Source: Roridomyces roridus (lineage: Eukaryota > Basidiomycota > Agaricomycetes > Agaricales > Mycenaceae). From it: a stretch of DNA of 64,000 bases. Under the pieces are notes generated by a model. It searched no databases and was not told the origin of the DNA. It saw only the letters and a list, made by a program, of their open reading frames with translations. Below are positions 1-11,114 of the stretch, in pieces. Position numbers and translations under genes: made by a program. Location of the stretch: positions 744,001-808,000 of the forward strand of contig JARKIF010000025.1 of the NCBI GenBank assembly GCA_029378245.1, given 5' to 3'. How positions within the stretch are numbered: position 1 is the first letter of the stretch; each line of letters begins with the position of its first letter.

Positions 1-137
1 CCACCGCCCAGATCTTCCTCTCAAGTTGTCAACTCTGCAGTCGGATGGCCACGAAGACGGTTTGCGAAAGAGAGCATGCCTCGTGCGTGCCGACTTGGTG
101 CCGACGCCGCAATACAACGGAAGTGGGGCCCTCATAC
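1..137 (+). pseudogene. 5' stub of a duplicated vWA-domain gene
   Basis: The first bases match the end of intron 1 and the start of exon 2 of the intact vWA gene at 12649-14340 on the other strand, including the splice-acceptor area and the segment encoding its GWLRRWFAKESL and RADAAMQRKWGP stretches. The match ends near 137, shortly after the segment encoding the RKWG residues. Small indels break the frame, so this is a relic. It is the outermost visible part of the left arm of an inverted duplication that must continue left of the window. Seen directly by aligning the two stretches by eye. Confidence 0.7.
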
Positions 138-1018
138 TGGCTCATCACGCATTATACTTACTCAACGGGGAGAAGAGCAGCTCCTCTGACTCGAGCTCCT
201 CCGAGCCTCTTCGACGTGATATGCTGGGGCCTCGTTCAGCCAAGCGGATGTATGGTTTCGTTCCTGCTTCTCTCCGATCCTTTATGTTATTGCTTCCAGC
301 TTCCGGCGGTCACTGGATATTGCTGGGCATCGTGGCGTTGGATTGAAGATTGTGTGGCCTTGGATTGATTTATCCCCGGCTCTCATCTCGGATTCCTAGT
401 CAATTTTCGCGAATGCGCATCATTTCCGTCGGCGCCCTATCGACGGCGAGGGAATTTGGAGAAAGCACCGCCTGGCTACCGGGTTTGCGTACGTGCGAAT
501 TATTTAATTACCTCTCCCACTTCTTTTAATTTACACACTCGCACAGGTTTTTGCAGGGCACCAAGAGAAAACCCGACCGATATGGATTTGCGGAGCCCCG
601 AACTGAGTGCTTCACACGAGGCTGAGAGTTGGGTATCACGTTTGAAAGATGTTTCCCAGAGTTCAACTGAGCGCTGGCCGTCAGATTGGGTCGGGTCGGG
701 CTGTTTGTCCAGTTCCAGTCCTGCCGCACTGGTATTTTGTTGGGGGGGAGACGACACCGGAAGTTCCGGAGCGTTTGGGAGGCCTTCCCTTGCGCCTGCC
801 GGGCCAATTCCTCAACCTGACTCTCGGGATTTACATAATCAAGTTTTAATTTCCGTGCCTACATATCATAATATGTGATGTCTAGCCGTTCCGTCGGGTG
901 ACATACATAGATGTTTGTGGGTTGGCCACTCCCTCTGCTCATTGGTTTCCAGTCGCTTCATGTTTCGTGGAGCTCACGCACGTGACGTTTATGTTGCAAA
1001 TGCTTTAGGCTCGTGAAC
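138..1018. other. Non-coding stretch containing a duplicated block
   Basis: No gene is recognised. Bases about 415-710 match the reverse strand of about 12300-12050 (shared landmarks: a CGTCGGCGCCCTA run and a GTGCGAATTATTTAATTACC run). The open frames across it do not resemble proteins. The remainder up to 1018 shows nothing identifiable. Confidence 0.5.
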
Positions 1019-1019
1019 C

Positions 1020-1072
1020 AGCCGGTACCCTACTGATGCCATCACAACTTCAGACAATCAAGGGTACCGGCT
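1020..1072. repeat. Perfect 12-bp stem, 29-nt loop
   Basis: AGCCGGTACCCT at 1020-1031 is the exact reverse complement of AGGGTACCGGCT at 1061-1072. It lies just outside the inverted-repeat element that follows. Function unknown. Confidence 0.6.
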
Positions 1073-1081
1073 GGGCGCCCG

Positions 1082-1739
1082 CGTCGCGTGTTTCGGTGAT
1101 GGATTTTCTCCCCGCCATTTCAAAGGCTTGACTTAGAAAAATTCATCCAAAATGCTCAGATTTTTGTCTCTAGTTGTCCTATTGCAATGTGGATAGTTTT
1201 GCATTCTCTATCATTTCCCTCTTCCTCAGTTTCTGCTCAAAAATCTACATTTCGGGGTGCTACTTGGACTGGGAGGCAAGTACATGAAATGGATGCAGTA
1301 TCTGCACCTCAAATCGACGCTTCCACGATGAAAAGAACACCAATTGGGGTGGAGGATGTCTCGAGGCCAAATTGGGCCCGCGATACGGCTGTGCTGCATT
1401 AGCCGAGGCAGCTTCCGAGACCTTCCGAGTCGGTCCAATTAGGAAACGGTGGCTTGCAGCGACAAAAATTCGGGATTGCGGATGAGTCTCGACCAAGGGC
1501 AGGAATTCCAATGCAGCAGACAAGTTTTTTAGGTGGTGGGGTGGGCTTCCGAGCTTGATTGGGTCCCATAGATGAAAATTTACTGCTAAACGCAACTTCG
1601 GCTCAATTGGTAGAGAATGAAAAGTTATCCATTCTCAAATAGGTGCCTAAGGAACAGAAATCCGAAGATTTCCATGGTTTTTTTCTAAGTCGAGCCTTTG
1701 AAATGGCAGGGGGAAAATCCATCACTGAAACACGCGACG
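1082..1739. mobile_element. Putative non-autonomous element with about 59-bp inverted ends
   Basis: Bases 1082-1140 and 1681-1739 are imperfect inverted repeats, beginning CGTCGCGTG and ending CACGCGACG. The enclosed 540 bp hold no convincing coding sequence. I could not define a target-site duplication, so the exact ends and the superfamily are open. The right duplication arm has nothing equivalent, consistent with insertion after the duplication, although that part of the right arm is also shortened. Confidence 0.5.
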
Positions 1740-2462
1740 TGGTAGTCTGGCGGTTACCACGCCCCCAGTACAGGAGGGTTGGCTTATTATGTAATATCCC
1801 CGTCGGTAAGCCACGTGCTTTTGACAGCCTTGCCCATTCTCGTCGCCAGACGTGTTGTTGCCCAGAACGACGCGTCAACGAGGACTTATAATGCATGTTG
1901 ATTACTGAGTATGTGATTTGAATTTAGCACCGGTCAGAATTTCGAGGAATGGGCTCCAAATTGGTCAAAAATTAGTTGTTTGCTCTATGTTTGCTCATGA
2001 AACACAACAGAACGGCAGGCACGGCACAGCTCTCTGCAACGTCTTTCAGCATGAAAATGGTATAATAATGCATTACACAGAGTAGAGTCATGCCTGAGTT
2101 CCCTCAACATCGGTTCTAGCCCGGAATTCGCGTTGAATTCGCGTCGAAAAGTGCGGAAAACGGGATTGCACATGACCCGCTTATGTAATAACGTAAGGCT
2201 CCGGAACACGGGGCGCGCTTACCAACAGACCCTCTTCGCGGAGCTTGCGGAGCGTCGAGGGTGTGTAAAAGAGACTAGCGACGTGGCGGCCCAGTCCGTC
2301 CACGAGGTTATCTTTGTGTTGTTGTTTGGTCTGATGGCCGAGTGGACGTGACTGGCCCGCGAGTCTACAAATGCTTGTCCTTCTTTGGCTAATTCAACGG
2401 TGAGCACTGCCTTTTGCCTTTGACTCCTGTTAGATTGCTACCATCCTCCTCCCGTTGCCCGA
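1740..2462. other. Intergenic stretch upstream of the F-box gene
   Basis: No gene is recognised. Bases about 2220-2280 resemble the sequence just 3' of the small secreted protein genes at 19711-19800 and 22749-22830 (a CCTCTTCGCGGAGCTTG-type run followed by a CGTCGAGGGT run). This is probably a scrap of that repeat family. Confidence 0.4.
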
Positions 2463-3884
2463 ATGCTCCTGAGCTCCCCACTGCGCAAGTTTCTTACTTC
2501 TCAGCAACGGCCGCTCGAGCCCCACACTCTCCTTCCCATCGAACTCTGGTACACCATCTTGGATGGCCTCTCAGATCACGGTCTCCTCGGCGCAGCGGGG
2601 GTATGCACTGCGTTCAATGCTATCTGCATCCAGATATACAAAGTCCGGAACAAGATCCCCTCACTCCGAACCGACGCTGCAGAGATGCCGACAACACTGC
2701 ACCTCCACGCGCGCCTCCTCCCAGCTCTCCACATCTCCTGCGCGCCGCTCCCCGCAGCGATAACACAACTCTCTGTCCAGTTTCAGACGTTTGCGATTCT
2801 GCGTCACCTCGAGGGGCTCCGCGATATCGTGCACAGCGCTTCGCTGGAGGTGCTCGAGATGGATTTCGCTGGGAGTCTGTTGGATGCATGGAAATGGGAT
2901 ACACGTGTCCCCTCTCCGCTTCGCAACCAAGCAAGTATGCTACAGGCACTCTGCAGGGTGTTGTCTGCTGTGGCCGCCAAACGCCCCGCCGGCCTTGTCG
3001 TCCTCGCAGGGGGCAAGTTCTTCTCCGGGCACTCGGATGATATCATCCACTGGGGACTGGGTTCGCAGATACACTCGATGGTTCCATCCAGAAATCATAG
3101 TATCTGGCACCGTGCGTTGCTGGCTTGCCTAATGTATGTCGCGTCGCCGTCCTCGCAGGTGCAATCACCGATCCCGCCCTCAATATACTCTGCCAGCATA
3201 TCCCTCCGTCCGGAACTTTACACCCTCATCATATTCAACCTCCGCTCCATCACCTCGTTCAGTCTCATGGACGTGCCCCTCCAACCCGCAGAGCTTACTG
3301 CCCTGCTTCGAACAGTCGAGTTCCCCGACTTGCAGTTCGTCGTGTTCCCAGACGCCATCGATGCGGTGGCTTTGCGCGAATTTTTATTCCGTCATCCGGG
3401 ACTTCAGGGCGTCGAGTATCGAGGAACCAAGGCGGGAATCGTGGCCGGCGAATCCTATGCGCGACTCAACCTCTTCTCCCAGCGTGATCACTTCCAACTT
3501 TCCTACAGACGCGCATCCTGCTCGTTGCCAGCTCTCCACCCCATCTTCGCGCTCAGTCTGCACCTCATAATGCAGCACTCGCACGGGGACGCCTATCTCT
3601 CGCTCCACGTCTCGGACTTGGCGCTCGAATGCGCTGTGGACGACGAGTTGAAGGCGCTGTTGAAGACGATGCATTGCATTACCGCGCTCAGCGTGACTTG
3701 TCGTTCGGTGGAGGTTGGGTTCCGTGCCTTGGCATGGATCGTGTACCTCCCCGAGCTGAGGTGCCTGGATTTCGATTTTCAGGAGAGGACGTGCAATAGG
3801 AGGAGCATGCTCGGGGCGTTTGAGAAGCAGGTCAAAGCGAGGTTGCCGGATGTTGAGTATCAGTCGCAGGAGATAAGTGCGTAG
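2463..3884 (+). CDS. F-box protein with degenerate leucine-rich-type C-terminal region (473 aa)
   Basis: A single uninterrupted frame opens with ATG at 2463 and ends with TAG. Residues about 24-65 (LPIELWYTILDGL, then GVCTAFNAICIQIY) look like an F-box, the Skp1-binding motif of SCF ubiquitin-ligase substrate adaptors. The rest alternates short hydrophobic and leucine-rich segments, as in fungal F-box proteins with a weak LRR-like substrate domain. The target is unknown. A decayed copy of its 3' half lies at 11353-11909 on the other strand, and a diverged, 5'-truncated relative is at 16469-17554. The gene lacks introns and has no obvious damage. F-box assignment comes from the motif and the family-like architecture; the ubiquitin role is inferred from the family. 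Confidence 0.75.
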   Translation: MLLSSPLRKFLTSQQRPLEPHTLLPIELWYTILDGLSDHGLLGAAGVCTAFNAICIQIYKVRNKIPSLRTDAAEMPTTLHLHARLLPALHISCAPLPAAITQLSVQFQTFAILRHLEGLRDIVHSASLEVLEMDFAGSLLDAWKWDTRVPSPLRNQASMLQALCRVLSAVAAKRPAGLVVLAGGKFFSGHSDDIIHWGLGSQIHSMVPSRNHSIWHRALLACLMYVASPSSQVQSPIPPSIYSASISLRPELYTLIIFNLRSITSFSLMDVPLQPAELTALLRTVEFPDLQFVVFPDAIDAVALREFLFRHPGLQGVEYRGTKAGIVAGESYARLNLFSQRDHFQLSYRRASCSLPALHPIFALSLHLIMQHSHGDAYLSLHVSDLALECAVDDELKALLKTMHCITALSVTCRSVEVGFRALAWIVYLPELRCLDFDFQERTCNRRSMLGAFEKQVKARLPDVEYQSQEISA

Positions 3885-4680
3885 TTGAATTTCGAAGTTC
3901 TTCGGACCCGGGTTGGATGTCCAGTCAACGACAAGTTCTGGATGTCAGGGTTCAGTCGCACAAGTGGAAAGTCCGGCGGTCGCGTGAGTTTTTTTGTCTG
4001 TCTTGGCGTCAATGTGTTTCGAATTCCCAGGTTTTAGAATTCGTTCTTGGCTCCGAGCAGCATGGAGATCATGGCGTGGGCGATCCGAACGCGGATTGAC
4101 AGGCCTTAGACTTGCTTGATGCAGCTACATACGTATACGTAGCTGGGTACACCATATTGACACCATCGGCTGGCTGTACTGGGACACCGGGCGCGTCGGT
4201 GGCTCAGTGCGTCGGGAGATGTATCCCAATTGAATGTTCACAGGGGCTCGGCCACTTCTCGAAGTAGATACCGTTTGGCCAGATAGCGACGATTGTGCGA
4301 GCTCGAAACCGGGCTGGCAGCCTCGTCCCGCCTGGTAAATTTCCCTAGCTCGGCGTCGGTGTACGTCGGTGTATTTCCAATGCCAACTTCGGCTGGAATC
4401 CAGGTTTCCCTTGGCCCAGCCTTGGCCCTTCAGTGTCAGTGTCAGAAGCACACTCAGCGAGCTGTCGGGGAGTTCACGAATGTCATGTTTACCGATGCGA
4501 TACCCAAAGCGTTTATCCGTCCACCTTCAATAGAAGCTATTCTGCTTGGGATTCTGCTCAAACACAATACATTGATTTATTCAGACACACCAACCCCACA
4601 AAAAAGCACATGATTCAATAATGAAATAAAGACTCCGAAGTCCAAAATGAAACCCAACGATCGCCGAGTATCAAGTGAAC
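3885..4680. other. Intergenic; end of the left duplication arm
   Basis: Bases 3895-3960 and 4060-4490 match the right arm in short blocks. A near-palindrome with CAGCTAC and GTAGCTG arms sits at 4122-4145. No coding gene is recognised. Confidence 0.45.
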
Positions 4681-5386
4681 TCAGAGATTGCCCCTGACAA
4701 AGGTAAACCGCTGATGCGCGTTCGTCCCATCGCACGCGGTGAGCAGCGGGAACGTCCCCGCCAGCCCATCGACCTGGACGCAGAGCCCAAAGTGCGAGCT
4801 GGCGATTTGACATCCACTGGCGATGATGCCTCCGGTGGGGATGGGTGGGCCGGGAGCGGTGCAGGTGGTGCAGCTGAGCTCCCAGTATTGGCGGCTGAAG
4901 TAGGCCTGTAAGAACGAGGAAGTAAAAGGAGTAGGAGGATGAACTCACTCGTCCTGCCCCGAGTCGTCGATCCCGTTGAGCTGCATCACGGGGCGCGAGC
5001 GCGGGGGCGAGAACGCGTAGACGACTAGCTCGTGGTTGTTCTGGTCCCTACAAGCCAGGGTGTATCAGCACGCGATCCCCCAAGGAAATCTAGGTAACAG
5101 CAACACACTTGATGAGGTAACTCGTCGGGACGTGCCCCGAGTTCTCGACCAAGAACAGAGGGTTGAGGTTCGTGTTGATGGCTTCGGTGAAGATCTTGCT
5201 GCTGGTTGCGTCGCTGGTGGCGGCAAAACCGTCGCTTCCGGTACCGTACACGATGTTGACGGGGATGCCTTGGAAGTTGGGGCTACAGCCTGAGCTGATT
5301 TGGCGCCTGGAGACGACGTCCGAGGCCAGGACGGCACCGGAGAAGACACCAGCGAGGATGAGGGTAGCAGTGGAGAGAGGGAACAT
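4681..5386 (-). CDS. Secreted beta-trefoil (ricin-B-lectin-like) protein, three exons, 196 aa
   Basis: Exons on the minus strand are 5386-5109, 5047-4949 and 4894-4681. Splice phases match exactly those of the paralog at 23133-23813. The N-terminus (MFPLSTATLILAGVFSGAVLA) is a signal peptide. The last repeat, FGLCVQVDG followed by LLTACDGTNAHQRFTFV, resembles the QxW repeat of ricin-B-type beta-trefoil lectins, so carbohydrate binding at or outside the cell surface is likely but unproven. An ATAAAAAG box lies about 55 bp upstream of the start. The two paralogs share the SGC-PxFQGIPVNI core and the DQNNH-LVVYA segment. An unrelated small secreted protein remains possible. Confidence 0.75.
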
Positions 5387-5439
5387 CGCTCGGGAAGGTT
5401 CAAAGGAAGAGAACCTGAAGAGGCAGGCTTACAGGTACC

Positions 5440-8400
5440 CCTTTTTATGCCTCGCAGACAGACGTCAAGGATTGGCTGCATTTCAGCGGCCAAGCCACGC
5501 CGCCCATAACCTTGAAGTATTGAATTCCTCGACGTTAGAGGGGATTTTGAAGATGGTTGTCATCCCTCAAGTCTATTGCTCGAGACCAAATGCGTTCGCC
5601 CTGGCCTTTTGTTTTACTGCGGATAAGCATCGCTGTGCGTCTCTCTCAGCGAATGTGGGATTGGAATGGCCCAGTATGCCGTATGGGGACCACAGGAGCC
5701 AGTCAGGAAGTCTTCTTGGGCGTAATATGTCTTGCGGGAAGGAGACGGAGAAGCAAGGGTAAGACAGCAGCGCATGAGTCGAGTTCCAGAGTCCTAGTCC
5801 AGACTTTGGCCGGGTTTTACTGCCACATGGTTCAAATCCTGCGTTCAGGAGCCTCGGACGAGGTCAGTGAATGAGAACTTGAAAAGAGCGTGCGTCACAG
5901 TCTGAGGACGACATCCAGTCATTGCGCAGAACGTGTTCCGAGAGCAGGGCAAGCAGCTATTTTGTCCAGCACCAACGCGGGGACTCTCCATTCTTGAGGC
6001 GTTACTGAGACTGACAGGCGGCATTAGGATGGTGGACGGTGGTCAGGAAAAAGAACGAGAAGTTTGTCACATGTGACATGTGCCTGGAAGTGATTGATGA
6101 TCAATCGATCACATAGTCCGTCTTCTCTCATGCCACCACCGTGACCGCCAGACGATCCACAGCGCACTACTACTTATAGCTACATATCTACGCAACCCGC
6201 AACGACTTCCCGTTCTATCTGCCCCGATTTCCCACCCAACACGTGGTATGGCGGTCAGAATGCACTGGATGCAAATTTGTGGATGAAGTATCGGCGAATC
6301 GGGCCTCGCCGCCTCGGAATCCGTATACCCTGGCTTTGAACCCCCCGTAATCGTTCTCTCAGCTCCTTATCACAAGATCCACGGTTGACGATTCCTGCGA
6401 CAATTTTTCATTTCAGACGCCGCCTTCTCAACGACAGGTGACCTCACGGTGAGGAGACGGCGATCACGACCGTCGGGCGAAAGTCTTCAGTCGACGAAGG
6501 AGAAGCGACCCGGACAGCCTGAGAGTATGTAATGTTTGGCGACAGGGACGACACCATCTGAAATCAAATCTGAATTGTCGTTGGCTCACCTTTGCTGTCC
6601 TCTCCTCATATTGCAGACTCGTCCCTGGGTTTGAAACACAAGTTCGACGTGAGCATGCGGATCCTCACGAAAGCACCGTCAGAAGTCAGGACATGGATTC
6701 AATTGGAATGGCGACGCATCAACGGAACGGGTAAATTCACAACTCATTTCGTCCGGCGTTGTCTGCGCAGTCACAGGCAGTCACGGTGCGTACGCTTCCT
6801 TCTACCGGCTTCAAAATTCCGTGCCCTGCTCGAAATAGCCAGGTCCCCCAATAGCTTCACTGTCGCCGAACTTGACTAGTTCTTCGCTGAAGATGTTCGG
6901 GCAGGTGATTTTACCTGTCACAGTCGTCGGCTCGGTTTTCCATCCTCTCGTGATTTACTATATACTCACCCCTGGACTATTGGACAGATCTTTCGACGCA
7001 ACTCCGACCTCGGCATGTGGATCCTCGCGAAAGCGCCCCCAGGAGATCAATTCACTTGCGACAGTATCATATACCCCGTCGGTACTGTATTCACGGAGCG
7101 ACCAGATTCGCCCGTCCGGTGTTGCTTGCATCGTACGTTATCCTTCCCACTTGTTTTACGTCCTCCTAAAATGAATTTCGTCCTCGAAATAACCAAGTAC
7201 CAGAATAACATCAAGGTTGCCGGCGGCGATTGGCCTCTAACTGCCTCTAACTATGGGACTCCGACCGATATCGATTCCCCGAGCCCGAATCCAGGTCGGA
7301 GGGTATTTTACCGGTGGCTTGCTGATAATTTCCCTTGGGTATATCCCGTGGGCGCCCATTGAGTACGACACGTTTCGTCATCTGGACTCGTCGGGTTTAT
7401 TCAAGGCGCAGTGTTACATCCTTCTGGCCGTTGCCCATACGGCGATCCACGGCTCAGAGCCCGTGATTCGTGAGAACCGTGCACAGATCGGAGAGACTCA
7501 CTCCAGCGGTGATATCCGGACTGGGAAATGACAACGAGCAACCTCGTCCAGATCTCGAGGCCGGGAACATATCAGCTTCAAGTCGGCTCCAAGGAGTGAT
7601 GGGGTGGTGCGTTTAATTCTTTTGGTTAATTAAATACAAGTGGAGCGTTGATACTCTGAACAAATCTTCGGTGGGGACACAGTGTACACAAAAGTTGCAA
7701 GGTGGCTGGCGCTGGCGTTGGTGCGCAGTGGCAACTATGACAACGCCTAGCTGTGCAGTCGACAACAACGATGATGTCATCATCCGGCCAGGACTGACCT
7801 TGATCCCATGCACTTTCGGCGACTCGGCGCCCTTGGGAGTATTGTCGAAGTGGTATGTAAATCCTGAATCAGATACTCACCCGATCTAGGATGGGTTCAA
7901 ATGTTCAATCCTCGTCTCCTCCACTGGCACCACCTGGTCCGCAGCCGGGTTTTCTCGGGTTCAGATCGAGGATCCACGACTTCCCGACAATATAGCATCC
8001 GCAGGCGGTAACGAGCGGGCTGAGGCATCCGTGGATTTGTTGATGCTGAAGCAAAGAGTCTTGGGCGGCACCAAGGTATGTTGAATTTGTTGTCCAAGTA
8101 ACCTCCACGGAAGCTGACGGTGACATCTACGCACCAGCGACCCACTGTGGTTATGTCGGCTTCAATGACCGCGGCATGATGCATCCCGCCGAAAACGCCA
8201 AGTTGCGATTTTACTATGATTTCGGAGCGAGATACGCCGCAAACCACTTGGAGGCTATCGCTGATAGAACGTCGAATCATTCTATGCCCGGATGTCAAGG
8301 TACAGGTGGGCTGCATCGTATTATTCTTGTTCAAAGCTGCAGGGCTGATGAAGTTGTTCGGCCTAGCCGGAGCCGGGTCGGCGAACACGCCCTATGTATC

Positions 8401-9762
8401 TCAAACAGCAATTACTCCATTTGCTTGGGTGACTTTCGAAGATGCCTTCTCTCTGCACACCCTTCTGCCGTGTTCATTGTTCATACAATTCGGTGATGTC
8501 AGCATGTTCTTTGCGCCGCGAAACGGACCTGATCGGTGTCTTTCTGGATCGACTATCTACGATGTCAATCCATCAATTCGACAAGATTACTTCAAGTACT
8601 TGGCCTTCAATGCGATATCAGCTTCCGAACGGCTCCAGGGTAAGCTGCAGAGAGCTGCAGAGTGCGTACATTTCCGGGCACATCGGCGACAAATCAGAAT
8701 CAGAAATCGAGGTTGAGATAGCTTCGCTGCGAAGTCTTCGGGACTTTGGATGTATTTATCTTGGCGGTCAACAAATTCACAACGCTGGGGCGCTCAACAT
8801 CTCTTGGCGACCTTTCCAACGGTGAGTGCGAGTCGCACTCACGGCATCTCGAGATCATCTTGATCTCGTCTCGCGGCAACACTAAGTGCGACGGAAAAAC
8901 GGACGGCTTCGGAAAAACGGACGGCTTTACCCGTGATTCCTTCTCGTTTGCCCTCCTTCGAGTCGTTTCGACTGTATAATATAAACCCGACGCTGATATC
9001 GGCTCCTTAGACCGAATACCCGCGAGGTAATTCCTGACACGCCGATGTTTCGCTCCATCAAATCGACTGAATTCAAATGATTCAATCCACTCGTGGGCGC
9101 TCGTCGGAGCGCATCCCTGGATGCAGCGTGCAGCTCGACACCCTGACAGTCTCACTGACGTATTTCACTGTATTTCATCGCCGCCAAGTAACTTGCACCT
9201 GATGATGTCTGTTCGCAAGGACGTTACCCTTCAAGTTCGGTTCAATCGGTCAAGGTCTGATCTCAGCGGAGTCTTTTTGTCACTTGTTTGAAGTGTTCAT
9301 TTTTCAGAGTGGTACAGCGCTCAATAGTGACGTTAAAAGCAGTGGCACTGGCCTTGAAAATCTTTATCACTGACTTTCTGCATTCGGACTGATAGACTCT
9401 GGGTTGCCAGGGATTCACCATCCAGGTACACATACTAGACGAATCCCACCCGCAACTCTCCAGGACTCTCCACAAAACAGACGATCACCATTGATTGAAA
9501 TCATCGCCAATGCCACGCGAACGGTGATTGAGGGTACGAAGCGAATTGAATAGAAAAATAAACGAAACGGAACTGGCTCGCGGATGAAACAGTTGTCACT
9601 AATTCACACCGAACCCGTTGTCTTGATCGGAGATTTACCCAATCCACTGTCGGTCCGTTGGCCAAGCTTCCGGGGTAAGCGCGTGTGGTTTAAGTATCTA
9701 CGCGCGGCCAACAAAGAAGAATCACAGTACCCACCCCCGCCCCCGCTCTTTGCTTCAACACG
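5440..9762. other. Gene-poor stretch without a confident gene
   Basis: No gene could be assigned. A related short coding-like segment appears twice on the plus strand (about 6650-6700, MRILTKAPSE; about 7015-7040, MWILAKAPPG), which suggests the remains of a repeated domain, but stop codons and frame changes surround both. A 73-codon minus-strand frame at 8126-7905 and a plus-strand frame near 8130-8280 look faintly protein-like without recognisable motifs. No RNA genes were seen. Confidence 0.35.
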
Positions 9763-10988
9763 ATGATTCTCAACTTACCCGTGGAGGACCTCCTCGTCTC
9801 GTACCTCGTCGTGACTCTGGGACAAGCCGACGGCCGCCTTTCATGCAACATTAAACCCAACTTTCGCCAGGACGCGTCATCCGCTGCGCAGGGCAGCAGC
9901 GGTATTATCCTCAATCTCGAGAGCGTGCAGGGGAGTGATGGCGCCTACCAGCTGAGACTGTACGCATCTAGCGACGCCAGCGCGAGTCAGCCTCCGCCGG
10001 CGGGGTCGACGTCGACTTCCGATTCGCTAGGTTTCATGCCTGCTGCTGTCGACGACTGCGGGATGCACGACGCTTCAATGTCGTCGTTTTTCCTCCCAGA
10101 ACACTTTTCGGCGTTCTCTTCTCACAGCACGTCTTCTGACGAAAGCTGTGCGTCTTCTTCTCCTCTTCCGACTTCCTCGCACGGTGCGTTGCCGTGATGG
10201 TGAAACCTTTGTGCTTCCAACTGAGATCAAACAGGCTTTCCCACTCCATCTTCCTCGGCCGAATATGAACTCGAGCTTTGCGGGGAGCCGAGCAGTTTTG
10301 ATTATGACTTTATGTCAACGGATTGGGATGCGGAGAAACATTTAGAGGGTGAGTCGATTGCTTTGCGGCGATATCTCTTTTTCTTAATTGGCATTCAGTA
10401 CCGAGGATCGCGCACAACGATAGCGGCGCTCTTTTGACGACGATTGCTCCTGAGCAAACACTGTCCCCACTGTGTTTCATATACGACGAACTACAGCCGA
10501 CGTCCACCGACGTGTCAGCCCTGCCCACCAGAGCCAACACGCCGAGCCCTCTCTCGTCGTCATGTGCACTCACAACATTCCTTCCCACACCGCCTCCATC
10601 CGACTTTGAATCCGACGCCACCAACAACTCAGAAAGGAGCGGCGATTCCAAAACCCGGCGCGCCGCTCAATACCCATGCCTCTCCCCAGGCTGCGACCGC
10701 GTCTTAACCTCACTCTACACCCGTCAAGTCCACATGGGCACCCACCGCCCGAAAGTGCGCAAAACTTTCCTCTGTACGTTTGGTTGCGGCGAAGCCTTCA
10801 CAAGGCAGCACGATCGGCAACGGCATGAAGTCGCGCTGCATGAGAAACAGTGCCAGCATGTGTGTGCGCGGTGCAGGAGGTTCTTTTCCAGTGAGAAGAT
10901 GTTGGAGAGGCATGTTTGTCGGAGGTTGCGGCATCCCACTGGGACGGAGGATGGGGCGATTCAGTGGGCGCCGATAGCGGATAAGTAA
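9763..10988 (+). CDS. C2H2 zinc-finger protein, putative transcription factor (374 aa)
   Basis: Three exons (9763-10183, 10235-10348, 10399-10988) join with consistent phases. Residues about 1-240 are rich in Ser, Thr and Pro, typical of an activation or regulatory region. The C-terminus carries three Cys/His units: YPCLSPGCDR with HMGTH, FLCTFGCGEAF with RHEVALH, and HVCARCRRFF with HVCRR. The first two are classical C2H2 fingers; the third is variant. Such fingers bind DNA in the nucleus, and the target is unknown. The ATG at 9763 is the first in frame after a C-rich leader. The gene appears intact. Confidence 0.85.
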
Positions 10989-11114
10989 GCCTTGATGATT
11001 TGATGAACCGTGACGCTTGGCTCGTATAGAACGCCCCGGGGTATAGTGTAGATTATTCACTCTTATTGTAGTAATTATTAAACCATGTATCTAACATTAT
11101 TGTCTGGATGCGTC

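Larger units (their letters stand above)
1..4490 (+). repeat. Left arm of an ancient inverted segmental duplication
   Basis: Four blocks occur in the same order as in the right arm (11115-14130, minus strand): the vWA stub (1-137), a non-coding block at about 415-710, the F-box gene (3' half about 3430-3960), and a block at about 4410-4490. They match about 14126-13990, 12300-12050, 11909-11330 and 11200-11115. Stretches in between are unmatched, so each arm has gained or lost DNA since the duplication. Confidence 0.75.

Noticed and set aside
456..878. 140-codon plus-strand frame starting with a TTG
   Set aside because: It lies in a non-coding block shared with 12300-12050, where the frame is not conserved, and no ATG or motif supports it.
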